This document shows, piece by piece, positions 1-6,018 of a DNA stretch of 21,203 nt. The stretch comes from Patescibacteria group bacterium (GTDB taxonomy: Bacteria > Patescibacteriota > Minisyncoccia > Minisyncoccales > Staskawiczbacteraceae), in contig JAHIEB010000001.1 in assembly GCA_018894075.1 (NCBI GenBank), positions 1 to 21,203 of the forward strand, given 5' to 3'. The notes below the pieces were generated by a model. It ran no database searches, had not been told where the DNA came from, and saw only the letters and a list, made by a program, of their open reading frames with translations. Made by a program: the position numbers and the translations under genes. Position 1 is the first letter of the stretch. Each line of letters begins with the position of its first letter.

Positions 1-833
1 GCATCTCCCATCCCCTCAAGCTCTCGCAGGGCCTTTTCTGTTTTTCGAGATAATCCGCTAATAGTTTTAATTCCTCCCTTGCTCAAAGCATCGGCAACTC
101 TTCCCGACAAATCCAACTCTTCTATCTTGCTCTTTTCTTCTTCCTTTGCAGGTGCGAGGGCATTTAAAAACAAGGAGAAGTGATCCACTAAAATATGGCA
201 GGCGTCCAAGAATGCTTCTTCTGGGGTTAGAGTCCCGTCTGTTTCAATAGACAGGTTCACTCTGTCAAAATTTGTTCTGTCCCCCACCCTCATATTCTCA
301 ATCTCAAAACTTACGCTTTTAATGGGAGTGAAGATAGCGTCTAAAGCCATTGTCCCGATATCTGACTTCTTCTTTTTCCTAATATCTTTGGGCTCATATC
401 CCATTCCCCTTTCAATAACTATATCTATCTCAATATCTGCTTTTGAGGAAGTCAAAGTACAAATATGCTGGCTTGGGTTAGCCAGTTTAACCTGGGTCGG
501 AAGCTTAAAATCAGACCCGCATACAGTTTTCTCTCCTTTTACCTTAAGAGAAGCTGTTTGGCTTTCTCCCTCAAAAATCTTAAACCTTAAACCTTTTAGA
601 TTTTGGATAATTATTATGACATCCTCTAATACTCCATCTATGGTAGAAAACTCATGCGAAACTCCTTTTATCTTAACCTCTGTCACTGCACATCCTGGAA
701 GGGATGACAAAAGCACCCTTCTTAAAGCATTAGCAATAGTGACTCCAAACCCCGGATAAAGAGCCTCTATTTGAAAAACAGCTTTGTTTTTGTCTTCTTT
801 TAATATTTTGGGAGCAAGAGGAAGAGATATCAT
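1..833 (-). CDS. rpoA: RNA polymerase alpha subunit (3' end beyond window)
   Basis: The alpha subunit dimerises to start core RNA polymerase assembly, and its C-terminal domain contacts promoter DNA and activators. Reading from ATG at 833 gives 277 residues with no stop before the window edge. The N-terminal domain is clear: NALRRVLLSSLPG at about residues 35-47 and GVLEDV at about 67-72 are core alpha signatures. A charged linker (KEEEKSKIEE) near residue 230 leads into the start of the helix-hairpin-helix C-terminal domain (GRVADAL...LRELEGMG). Only the last part of the CTD is missing. It follows rpsD by 19 nt with no visible Shine-Dalgarno sequence, the normal position at the end of the alpha operon; rplQ would be expected next, outside the window. 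Confidence 0.96.
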   Translation of the reverse strand, partial: MISLPLAPKILKEDKNKAVFQIEALYPGFGVTIANALRRVLLSSLPGCAVTEVKIKGVSHEFSTIDGVLEDVIIIIQNLKGLRFKIFEGESQTASLKVKGEKTVCGSDFKLPTQVKLANPSQHICTLTSSKADIEIDIVIERGMGYEPKDIRKKKKSDIGTMALDAIFTPIKSVSFEIENMRVGDRTNFDRVNLSIETDGTLTPEEAFLDACHILVDHFSLFLNALAPAKEEEKSKIEELDLSGRVADALSKGGIKTISGLSRKTEKALRELEGMGD

Positions 834-852
834 AAATATTTTAAATTAATAA

Positions 853-1482
853 TTACCTTGAATAGAACTCAAAGATAATGGATATTTCAGCTACTGGCTG
901 GACATCTGCTAATTTCGGCGCTTCTTTTAACTTGCCTGTTAGGGTTACCTTGTTTAATTCAAGCCAAGAAGGCGGCTCCTTCTTTTTTAACGTCTCTGCC
1001 AGCTCAGCAAACACTTTTTTACCCTTCTTGGTCTCTTTAATATTTATAGTATCTCCTTTCTTAACAGGATAAGAAGGAATATCAATGGCCTTTCCCGAAA
1101 CCAGAAAGTGCCCGTGGTTTACCAGCTGTCTTGCATGTATCCTGGACTTTGCGAATCCGAGATTAAAAACAGTACTATCTAGCCTTGATTCAAGGACGCC
1201 TATCAGCTCTGAAGCAATGTCCTGAATTTTAGCTCTCCTTTTTAAAATAGCGGAAACATATTTAGCAAACTGGCTTTCAGACAGGCCGTAAAAGTTTTTG
1301 AGCTTTTGTTTTTCAGTTAAAGCCTTCTTGTATTCAGATATGGCTCTTGATCTCTTTTTCCTTTCGGGACCAGGAGGATGTGCTCGTTTTATCATAGCGC
1401 ATTTCGGAGAATAACATCTCTCCCCCTTTAGGAATAATTTCTGGCCAGTCCTTCTACAAATTCTGCATTGATCGTGCATCAT
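853..1482 (-). CDS. rpsD: 30S ribosomal protein S4
   Basis: S4 is a primary 16S rRNA binder that nucleates 30S assembly. The 209-residue protein begins MMHDQCRICRR; Cys6, Cys9, Cys23 and Cys28 form a four-cysteine set, so this is the zinc-binding form. The S4 RNA-binding domain follows (SRLDSTVFNLGFAKSRIHAR...VNHGHFLVSGK, from about residue 98). The N-terminus is a few residues shorter than in many bacteria, which have a MARYTGP-like start before the first Cys. Two tandem ATG codons (1482 and 1479) make the exact start uncertain. Only 1 nt separates it from the rpsK stop, and no Shine-Dalgarno sequence is visible. In many bacteria S4 regulates its operon; no leader is evident here. Confidence 0.96.
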   Translation of the reverse strand: MMHDQCRICRRTGQKLFLKGERCYSPKCAMIKRAHPPGPERKKRSRAISEYKKALTEKQKLKNFYGLSESQFAKYVSAILKRRAKIQDIASELIGVLESRLDSTVFNLGFAKSRIHARQLVNHGHFLVSGKAIDIPSYPVKKGDTINIKETKKGKKVFAELAETLKKKEPPSWLELNKVTLTGKLKEAPKLADVQPVAEISIIFEFYSR

Positions 1483-1483
1483 A

Positions 1484-1933
1484 TTATACTCTTCTTACTT
1501 TAGGAGGCCTGCATCCGTTGTGCGGAATGGGGGTGACATCCTTAATGGATAATATATTCAAACCGTGAGCCATTAAAGACCTTACAGCTGAATCTCTACC
1601 TGGGCCTATGCCTTTGACATAGGCATGGACCTTTTCTAAGCCAAGCTTTGAGGCAATCAGAGCGACCGCCTCTCCCACCTTGGAAGCGGCAAAAGAAGTC
1701 CCCTTTTTCGTTCCCCTAAACCCCACAGACCCGGCTGACTTCTGGGCGATTACCTTTCCTGACATATCTGCCAGACTAATAATGGTATTGTTATAGGAGG
1801 AGGAAATAAAGGCCTTGCCCTCTGATAGACGGCCGGCCTTAACTTGGGGCTCTTTTAAAGCCTTTTTTTCAATCTTATCAGTCTCTTTAATCAGCTCTTC
1901 ATCTGATTGTTGTACTACGTGTTTCTTTCCCAT
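1484..1933 (-). CDS. rpsK: 30S ribosomal protein S11
   Basis: S11 sits on the 30S platform near the mRNA exit and the E site. The family core is plain: SSYNNTIISLAD, GSVGFRGTKKGTSFAA, VKGIGPGRDSAVRSL and the closing IPHNGCRPPKVRRV. At 149 residues it is about 20 longer than typical S11. The excess is an N-terminal charged stretch (about residues 1-38, rich in Glu and Lys) before the conserved core. It lies 5 nt after the rpsM stop, with no Shine-Dalgarno sequence. The gene order rpsM-rpsK-rpsD-rpoA is the conserved alpha operon. Confidence 0.96.
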   Translation of the reverse strand: MGKKHVVQQSDEELIKETDKIEKKALKEPQVKAGRLSEGKAFISSSYNNTIISLADMSGKVIAQKSAGSVGFRGTKKGTSFAASKVGEAVALIASKLGLEKVHAYVKGIGPGRDSAVRSLMAHGLNILSIKDVTPIPHNGCRPPKVRRV

Positions 1934-1938
1934 AAGTA

Positions 1939-2328
1939 TTATGTTGGCGATGTAGCCGCTTTTCTGCCGGATCCCACGGTTTTGCGTACATTCCCGCGAA
2001 CCGTCCTTGTATTAGTTTTTGTCCTTTGCCCTCTTACTGGAAGGCCTTTTATGTGCCTCAATCCTCTCCAGCATCCAATATCTTTTAACCTCTTAATATT
2101 GACCATCTTCTGCCTTCTCAAATCCCCTTCAATTTTATAGTTCTTTTCAAGACATTCCCTTAACTGATTTATCTCCGGAGCGGTCAAATCCTGAGCTTTT
2201 TTTGTAGAATCAATACCCGCTTCTTTTAAAATCTTTTTACTTAAAAAATTCCCTATCCCGTAGATATAGGTGAGGGAAATGTCTACTCTTTTGTTGTCTG
2301 GGATATTTACCCCTGCGATTCTTGGCAT
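1939..2328 (-). CDS. rpsM: 30S ribosomal protein S13
   Basis: S13 is at the 30S head, contacting the P-site tRNA and forming intersubunit bridges. The 129 residues match the family throughout: MPRIAGVNIP start, LTYIYGIG helix-hairpin-helix, RLKDIGCWRGLRHIKGLPVRGQRTKTNTRT, and a basic C-terminal tail that reaches tRNA. Its ATG lies 1 nt after the rpmJ stop. An AAGGA at the end of rpmJ could act as a Shine-Dalgarno element about 5 nt upstream, one of the few plausible cases in this window. Confidence 0.96.
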   Translation of the reverse strand: MPRIAGVNIPDNKRVDISLTYIYGIGNFLSKKILKEAGIDSTKKAQDLTAPEINQLRECLEKNYKIEGDLRRQKMVNIKRLKDIGCWRGLRHIKGLPVRGQRTKTNTRTVRGNVRKTVGSGRKAATSPT

Positions 2329-2329
2329 A

Positions 2330-2443
2330 TTATCCTTGTCTTTGCTTATGTTTGGGATTTTGGCAGATAATGTATACTTTCTTTCTGCGCTTTACTACCT
2401 TGCATTTCTCGCACATTTTTTTTACTGATGATCTTACTTTCAT
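2330..2443 (-). CDS. rpmJ: 50S ribosomal protein L36
   Basis: A 37-codon gene found by reading the gap between infA and rpsM. The product begins MKVRSSVKKMCEKCKVVKRR and ends HKQRQG, which is the L36 family. It keeps the zinc ribbon ligands Cys11, Cys14, Cys27 and His32, so it is the zinc-binding form. Length is normal. It sits 16 nt after the infA stop, the conserved infA-rpmJ-rpsM order. The last codons (CAA GGA TAA) contain the AAGGA that may serve rpsM. Confidence 0.95.
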   Translation of the reverse strand: MKVRSSVKKMCEKCKVVKRRKKVYIICQNPKHKQRQG

Positions 2444-2459
2444 AAAAGCTTGTACAATT

Positions 2460-2678
2460 TTACTTTAGCCTATAAACTATCCGCCCCTTGGATTCGTCAT
2501 AAGGGGACATTTCCATAGTCACCCTATCTCCGGGCAATATGGTAATCCTATGAAGCCTCATCTTCCCTGACAAAAAAGCGAGGATATCTTTTCCGTCTTC
2601 TAATTTTACCTTAAAAGTTGTGTTTGGCAAGGCCTCTAAAACCTGGCCATCCCGTCTGATGGTTTTTTGATCCTTCAT
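2460..2678 (-). CDS. infA: translation initiation factor IF-1
   Basis: IF-1 is a single S1/OB-fold protein that binds the 30S A site during initiation. The 72 residues are full length. Family features include G-x-V near residue 11, NTTFKVKLEDGKDILAFLSGKMR (residues 19-41), ILPGDRV and the closing YDESKGRIVYRLK. A near-consensus promoter lies directly upstream (2691-2719), and the predicted transcript starts only about 6 nt before the ATG, so no Shine-Dalgarno sequence can be present. This probably starts a transcript covering infA to rpoA. Confidence 0.96.
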   Translation of the reverse strand: MKDQKTIRRDGQVLEALPNTTFKVKLEDGKDILAFLSGKMRLHRITILPGDRVTMEMSPYDESKGRIVYRLK

Positions 2679-2690
2679 TTGTACTTACAG

Positions 2691-2719
2691 ATAATAACAA
2701 ATAATGAGATTTTGGTCAA
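2691..2719 (-). promoter_or_regulatory. infA promoter
   Basis: On the minus strand, TTGACC (2719-2714) and TATTAT (2696-2691) are separated by exactly 17 nt: five of six matches to each sigma-70-type consensus. The predicted start point is about 2684, giving a leader of roughly 6 nt before the infA ATG. It fills the 46-nt gap between the membrane-protein gene and infA. Confidence 0.7.
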
Positions 2720-2724
2720 TACCC

Positions 2725-3936
2725 TTAATTAAATTTGAGCTCAAGATGAATCTTTTTCTGGTTATTGGGCGATTTTTTAACCCAGAACGGCCAGAACTTT
2801 ATCTCCAAGTCAGATACTTGTTCAGAGAAAGCAGAGTATATTTTTTCTTCCGTTTCAGCATAATTTCTCTTTCTTAATTGCAAAGAGAGTTCATTCTGAT
2901 TTATTGCAGGATAGGTTTTGCCCGAGATATCAAGTTCAAAGGTAATCTCTCCTGAACTAGAATCTAGTGATTTAAGATTGTAACCTAAAGCTAGAGAACC
3001 GTCCACCAGGGCTCTGTCTGGCTGGTCGTGAGAGAAAATATATTCTCTGGCAAATCTCTCTAAATCAGACCTTTTGAAAACCAAGGCTTTGGCTTTAACT
3101 TTGACCGTATAATCAAAATTAGGGATTTCAGACCCTGCTTTAGCCGAAGAGAAAGCCTCCAAAATCGTATTATCTAAAGCTCCTTCGACTAAAACGAATC
3201 CCTGGCCAACTAATTTTGATTTCAAGCTGTCGCTTAAGTCTCTAATCGCCTGCTTGGTCAGGAACTCTTCGGCCTCGTCTATATCGGTTTGCGTTGCGAC
3301 CTTTACTGAAGACTCGAACCCTCCTGTCATTTTTGAGGTTGACTTTGCGTAAATACTGTAATAAAGATCGGTACCGGCCAATTTTGGTACAGAAAAATTT
3401 GAGGCATCAATATTATACTCCTCCCCTGATTCAGCCGCCAAAACATTAACAGTCACAGAACCCGGCTTTGAAGAACCAGTGGCTGCAGGAATGACTGCTT
3501 TAGTCTTGATTGTGAAATATTTTCCCGAATCAGATAGAAAATGAGTGCCTGACTTAAGGGTAATGGGCTGATAGGGCTGGTATTTATTATAAATGGTAAT
3601 CTTTCCCTGCGCCAATCCCTCGTTTGAGCCAGATCCTGTGGATAAAAACTGCTGGCTTAACTCCTTTTCTTCCTCAATGAAAAAAGAAGGAATTTCTCCG
3701 TCCAAGGAGAGGGTCATAGTTTCCTGAAAAGACAAGGTCTGGGTTGCGGGCCACACTGTGACAGACAAAGAGCCTAAGGAGAAATATAAGACGCAAACAA
3801 CAACAACCGGAATTAGACAGATATAAAACAAGCCCGAAATCTTGCAATTTTCTTTTTTCTTTCCTTTAACGGCTGACGATTTTTTACAATGAATTAGATG
3901 AGGGGGAATAATGTCAAATATTTTCTTTTTGGCCAT
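2725..3936 (-). CDS. one-pass membrane protein, baseplate-J-like extracellular part, function unknown
   Basis: No experimentally known function is recognised. The 403 residues consist of a basic cytosolic N-terminus (about 1-33), one hydrophobic segment (about 36-55, rich in Val, Ile and Leu), then a long Ser/Thr-rich region likely outside the cell. From about residue 111 there is a pattern resembling Baseplate_J/gp47-like domains: GKITIYN, LKSGTHFLSDSGKYF, VIPAA, PGSVTVNVLAAESGEEYNI, then SKMTGG. Similar anchored proteins are common in Parcubacteria, where the role is unclear; true phage baseplate function is unlikely because no phage genes are near. It starts 8 nt after the alaS stop and lies before infA, an unusual place between translation genes. 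Confidence 0.7.
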   Translation of the reverse strand: MAKKKIFDIIPPHLIHCKKSSAVKGKKKENCKISGLFYICLIPVVVVCVLYFSLGSLSVTVWPATQTLSFQETMTLSLDGEIPSFFIEEEKELSQQFLSTGSGSNEGLAQGKITIYNKYQPYQPITLKSGTHFLSDSGKYFTIKTKAVIPAATGSSKPGSVTVNVLAAESGEEYNIDASNFSVPKLAGTDLYYSIYAKSTSKMTGGFESSVKVATQTDIDEAEEFLTKQAIRDLSDSLKSKLVGQGFVLVEGALDNTILEAFSSAKAGSEIPNFDYTVKVKAKALVFKRSDLERFAREYIFSHDQPDRALVDGSLALGYNLKSLDSSSGEITFELDISGKTYPAINQNELSLQLRKRNYAETEEKIYSAFSEQVSDLEIKFWPFWVKKSPNNQKKIHLELKFN

Positions 3937-3944
3937 TGTTTTTA

Positions 3945-5744
3945 TTATTTTAATATTGCTTTTATTCTTCTCACTCCCGCAGAAGAACTTTCCTCCTTTT
4001 GAATTTTAAACTTTCCCAGCAAGCCGGTCCTTTTAGCATGCGGACCGCCGCATATTTCCTTGCTTATTCCTGGAATGATATATACTTTGACCATTTCTCC
4101 ATATTCAAAAACTCCGACTGCATCATTTTTTTTGGCTTCTTCGAAAGACATTTCTTGCATTTCAACCGGCAAATCAGCTGATATGGCATCGTTGACAAAG
4201 TCCTCAACCGCTTTAATCTGCTCTGCGGTCATCTTTTCATTGTGGCTAAAATCAAACCTTAGCCTTTCTGAAGTAATATTACTCCCCTTTTGGCAAACAC
4301 TATCCCCAAGCACCTTTCTTAGGCCAGCGAGCATTAAATGAGCTGCTGTGTGAAGCTTTGTTGTCTCAAGGCTGGAATCAGCCAGCCCACCCTTAAACAT
4401 GCCGGCTGAAGCAGTTCTGGATAAATCCTGATGCAGAGACAGTTCCTTGTTAAATCCCTCAATGTCCACTTTCAAGCTAAGCTCCTTGGCCAGCTCTTCT
4501 GTCATCTCAATCGGAAAGCCATATGTTGAATAAAGATTAAAAGCATCTTTCCCCGAGATATCAGAAACTGCTATTTTCTCAAACTCTTTTAGCCCCTTTT
4601 CCAGAGTAAGATTAAACTTCTCTTCTTCTTTTGATAATTCGCTCTGAATAAAATCCAGCTTCTTGCTTACTTCAGGATAAACGTTTTCGTAATCAGAAGC
4701 AACGTTTGCGGCTATTAAGCGGGCCCAGTCCTGCTTTTTGATTCCCAGTAGTCTGCCGAATCTTATTGCTCTTCTTATCAATCTCCTGACAACATAACCC
4801 TGACCAAGATTACTTGGAGTCACCCCCTCTGCAACAATAAAGGTGGCTGCTTTTAAGTGGTCTGCGATTACTTCAAAGGCCTTGCGGAAGTCATTGTATT
4901 TCTGCAAGGAAAGATTTTCTATTGTTTTTAATATATTAACAAATAGGTCTGTTTCAAAAATATTATCTAAACCCTCTGACACCATGGTAAGTCGTTCTAG
5001 TCCTCCTCCAAAATCAACATTCCGCTGGTCTAACTTCTCAAACCCGCTAGAAGTTCTTTTGTATTCAATAAATACGCTGTTGCCAATCTCAATATATCTT
5101 CCGCAGTCGCAGTTAATGTGGCACGACTGGGAGCTAAAGGGAGAATTCTCATGCTTCTTTAAATCAGCCCCTAAGTCATAAAATATCTCTGAATCAGGAC
5201 CCCCTATCTCGCCAACTGGCATTTTTTCAGGAGAACCTGACCTTGACCACCAGTTCTTTTCAGCCGGGTAATAGAATATATGGTCTGCCTTTATCCCTTT
5301 TCCTTTAAATATCCCTTCCCAAATGGAAGCCGACTCTTTGTCTCTTAAAACTCCTATCTTTTCTTCTCCCTCAAACACAGTCACATAAATACGGGACGGG
5401 TCGAATTTCAGCTCATCAAAAACAAAAGAAGATATCCAGGCAAGCTGTTCTTTTTTAAAATAGTCTCCCAAAGACCAGTTGCCTAGCATTTCAAAGAAAG
5501 TAGTGTGCCTGCTGTCCCCAACCTCTTCAATATCCTCGGACCGGAATGATTTCTGGGAGTCAGTTAATCTCTTTCCCAAAAGATGCTTTTCTCCAAGCAA
5601 AAAAGGAACCAGGGGCTGCATGCCAGAACTGGTAAACAAGGTTGAAGAATCATTTTGGGGAATTAAAGACGAACCAAGAATAACAGCATGGCCCTGCGAT
5701 TTAAAATACTCCAAATACTTCTTTCTTATCTCAAAAGATTGCAT
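3945..5744 (-). CDS. alaS: alanyl-tRNA synthetase, short form
   Basis: Charges tRNA-Ala. The class II catalytic domain is present: motif 1 near the N-terminus, motif 2 region RSEDIEEVGDSRHTTFFEMLGNWS (residues 68-91), motif 3 GGGLER (246-251). An editing domain follows with zinc-site residues His465, His469 (HTAAH), Cys565 and His569 (CGGPH). At 599 residues it is far shorter than the usual ~870. It lacks the roughly 100-residue beta-barrel insert before the editing domain and the whole C-terminal DHHA1/C-Ala region; it ends GVRRIKAILK with a normal stop. This compact form is, to my knowledge, seen in other CPR members, so it is probably native and not broken. CGGPH replaces the usual CGGTH. 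It is preceded by the structured RNA and its terminator. Confidence 0.95.
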   Translation of the reverse strand: MQSFEIRKKYLEYFKSQGHAVILGSSLIPQNDSSTLFTSSGMQPLVPFLLGEKHLLGKRLTDSQKSFRSEDIEEVGDSRHTTFFEMLGNWSLGDYFKKEQLAWISSFVFDELKFDPSRIYVTVFEGEEKIGVLRDKESASIWEGIFKGKGIKADHIFYYPAEKNWWSRSGSPEKMPVGEIGGPDSEIFYDLGADLKKHENSPFSSQSCHINCDCGRYIEIGNSVFIEYKRTSSGFEKLDQRNVDFGGGLERLTMVSEGLDNIFETDLFVNILKTIENLSLQKYNDFRKAFEVIADHLKAATFIVAEGVTPSNLGQGYVVRRLIRRAIRFGRLLGIKKQDWARLIAANVASDYENVYPEVSKKLDFIQSELSKEEEKFNLTLEKGLKEFEKIAVSDISGKDAFNLYSTYGFPIEMTEELAKELSLKVDIEGFNKELSLHQDLSRTASAGMFKGGLADSSLETTKLHTAAHLMLAGLRKVLGDSVCQKGSNITSERLRFDFSHNEKMTAEQIKAVEDFVNDAISADLPVEMQEMSFEEAKKNDAVGVFEYGEMVKVYIIPGISKEICGGPHAKRTGLLGKFKIQKEESSSAGVRRIKAILK

Positions 5745-5751
5745 TAATGTA

Positions 5752-5780
5752 ATTCTACGCTAAAAAAAGAGGGCTTGCAA
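5752..5780 (-). promoter_or_regulatory. possible alaS promoter overlapping the RNA terminator
   Basis: TTGCAA (5780-5775), within the 3' arm of the terminator hairpin, and TAGAAT (5757-5752) are separated by 17 nt. The -10 matches consensus at 5 of 6 positions and the -35 at 4 of 6. The predicted start is at or within 1 nt of the alaS ATG (5744). If used, it gives alaS a leaderless transcript independent of the upstream RNA. The weak -35 keeps this tentative. Confidence 0.45.
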
Positions 5781-5797
5781 CTAGATGTTACAAGCCC
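5762..5797 (-). terminator. intrinsic terminator of the tpiA-alaS intergenic RNA
   Basis: On the minus strand an 11-bp stem (5797-5787 with 5781-5771, one G-U pair) closes a 5-nt AUCUA loop and is followed by TC and seven T residues (5768-5762). The stem begins GGGCUUG and ends CAAGCCC. This is a textbook Rho-independent terminator. It ends 17 nt before the alaS ATG. Confidence 0.88.
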
Positions 5798-5983
5798 CTA
5801 TAGCGACCCCGTCACAGGTCGCCGCCACCGCCGAAAGAGCAAATTAATGAACAGTTGTCAGGCAGGGACTGCTATAGGACCTGGCAGTCTCGGCCTCGAG
5901 CAGGTAGCTCATAACCCGCGAAGCAACACTGACAACTGTTCAGAAAACTACCTAAGAATAAGCAATTTTCTGAACACTTGTTC
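5762..5983 (-). ncRNA. structured non-coding RNA of unknown family, upstream of alaS
   Basis: A roughly 222-nt transcript is predicted from the promoter at 5990-6018 to the terminator. There is no coding frame of note. Helices visible by eye: A, 10 bp (5975-5966 with 5947-5938); B, 13 bp perfect (5941-5929 with 5861-5849); C, 14 positions with one mismatch (5878-5865 with 5810-5797); E, stacked 5+4 bp (5905-5897 with 5892-5889 and 5883-5879); D, 6-bp local hairpin (5822-5817 with 5808-5803) competing with C. Helices B and C interlock as a pseudoknot, and A and B share 4 nt. GC content is higher than in neighbouring spacers. It lacks signatures I can recognise of tmRNA, RNase P RNA, SRP RNA, 6S RNA or T-box. 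It could be a standalone RNA or an alaS leader. Confidence 0.68.
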
Positions 5984-5989
5984 AACTGC

Positions 5990-6018
5990 ATGATAGCAGG
6001 TAGTAGTATTGTTGTCAA
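5990..6018 (-). promoter_or_regulatory. promoter of the intergenic RNA
   Basis: TTGACA (6018-6013, perfect) and TATCAT (5995-5990, 5 of 6) are 17 nt apart on the minus strand. The -35 box contains the TGA stop codon of tpiA. The predicted start is about 5983. It is the strongest promoter-like sequence I found in the window. Confidence 0.8.

Noticed and set aside
322..759. 145-codon plus-strand frame
   Set aside because: It is antisense to rpoA, whose protein has clear family motifs over the same bases.
1474..1487. TATAAT directly before the rpsD ATG as a promoter
   Set aside because: It is made of the rpsK end codon, stop and spacer (GTA TAA T) and abuts the ATG with no room for the start point.
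2725..3936. Prophage or tail gene
   Set aside because: The baseplate-J-like gene has an N-terminal membrane anchor and no phage neighbours; base composition looks like that of nearby genes.
5762..5989. T-box riboswitch for alaS
   Set aside because: Position fits, but I see no UGGNACC T-box, no convincing specifier stem or AG-bulge, and no segment fully complementary to the terminator 5' arm that would form an antiterminator. A divergent form cannot be excluded without a covariance-model search.
5762..5989. tmRNA, RNase P RNA, SRP RNA or 6S RNA
   Set aside because: No tRNA-like ends or tag frame (tmRNA), no GAGGAAAGUC-type core (RNase P), no GGAAGGAAGCAG loop (SRP), and the pairing is not one long rod with a central bubble (6S).
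5775..5993. 72-codon plus-strand reading frame across the tpiA-alaS gap
   Set aside because: It starts at TTG within the terminator stem, has no family resemblance, and lies antisense to a region with a strong minus-strand promoter, terminator and RNA structure.
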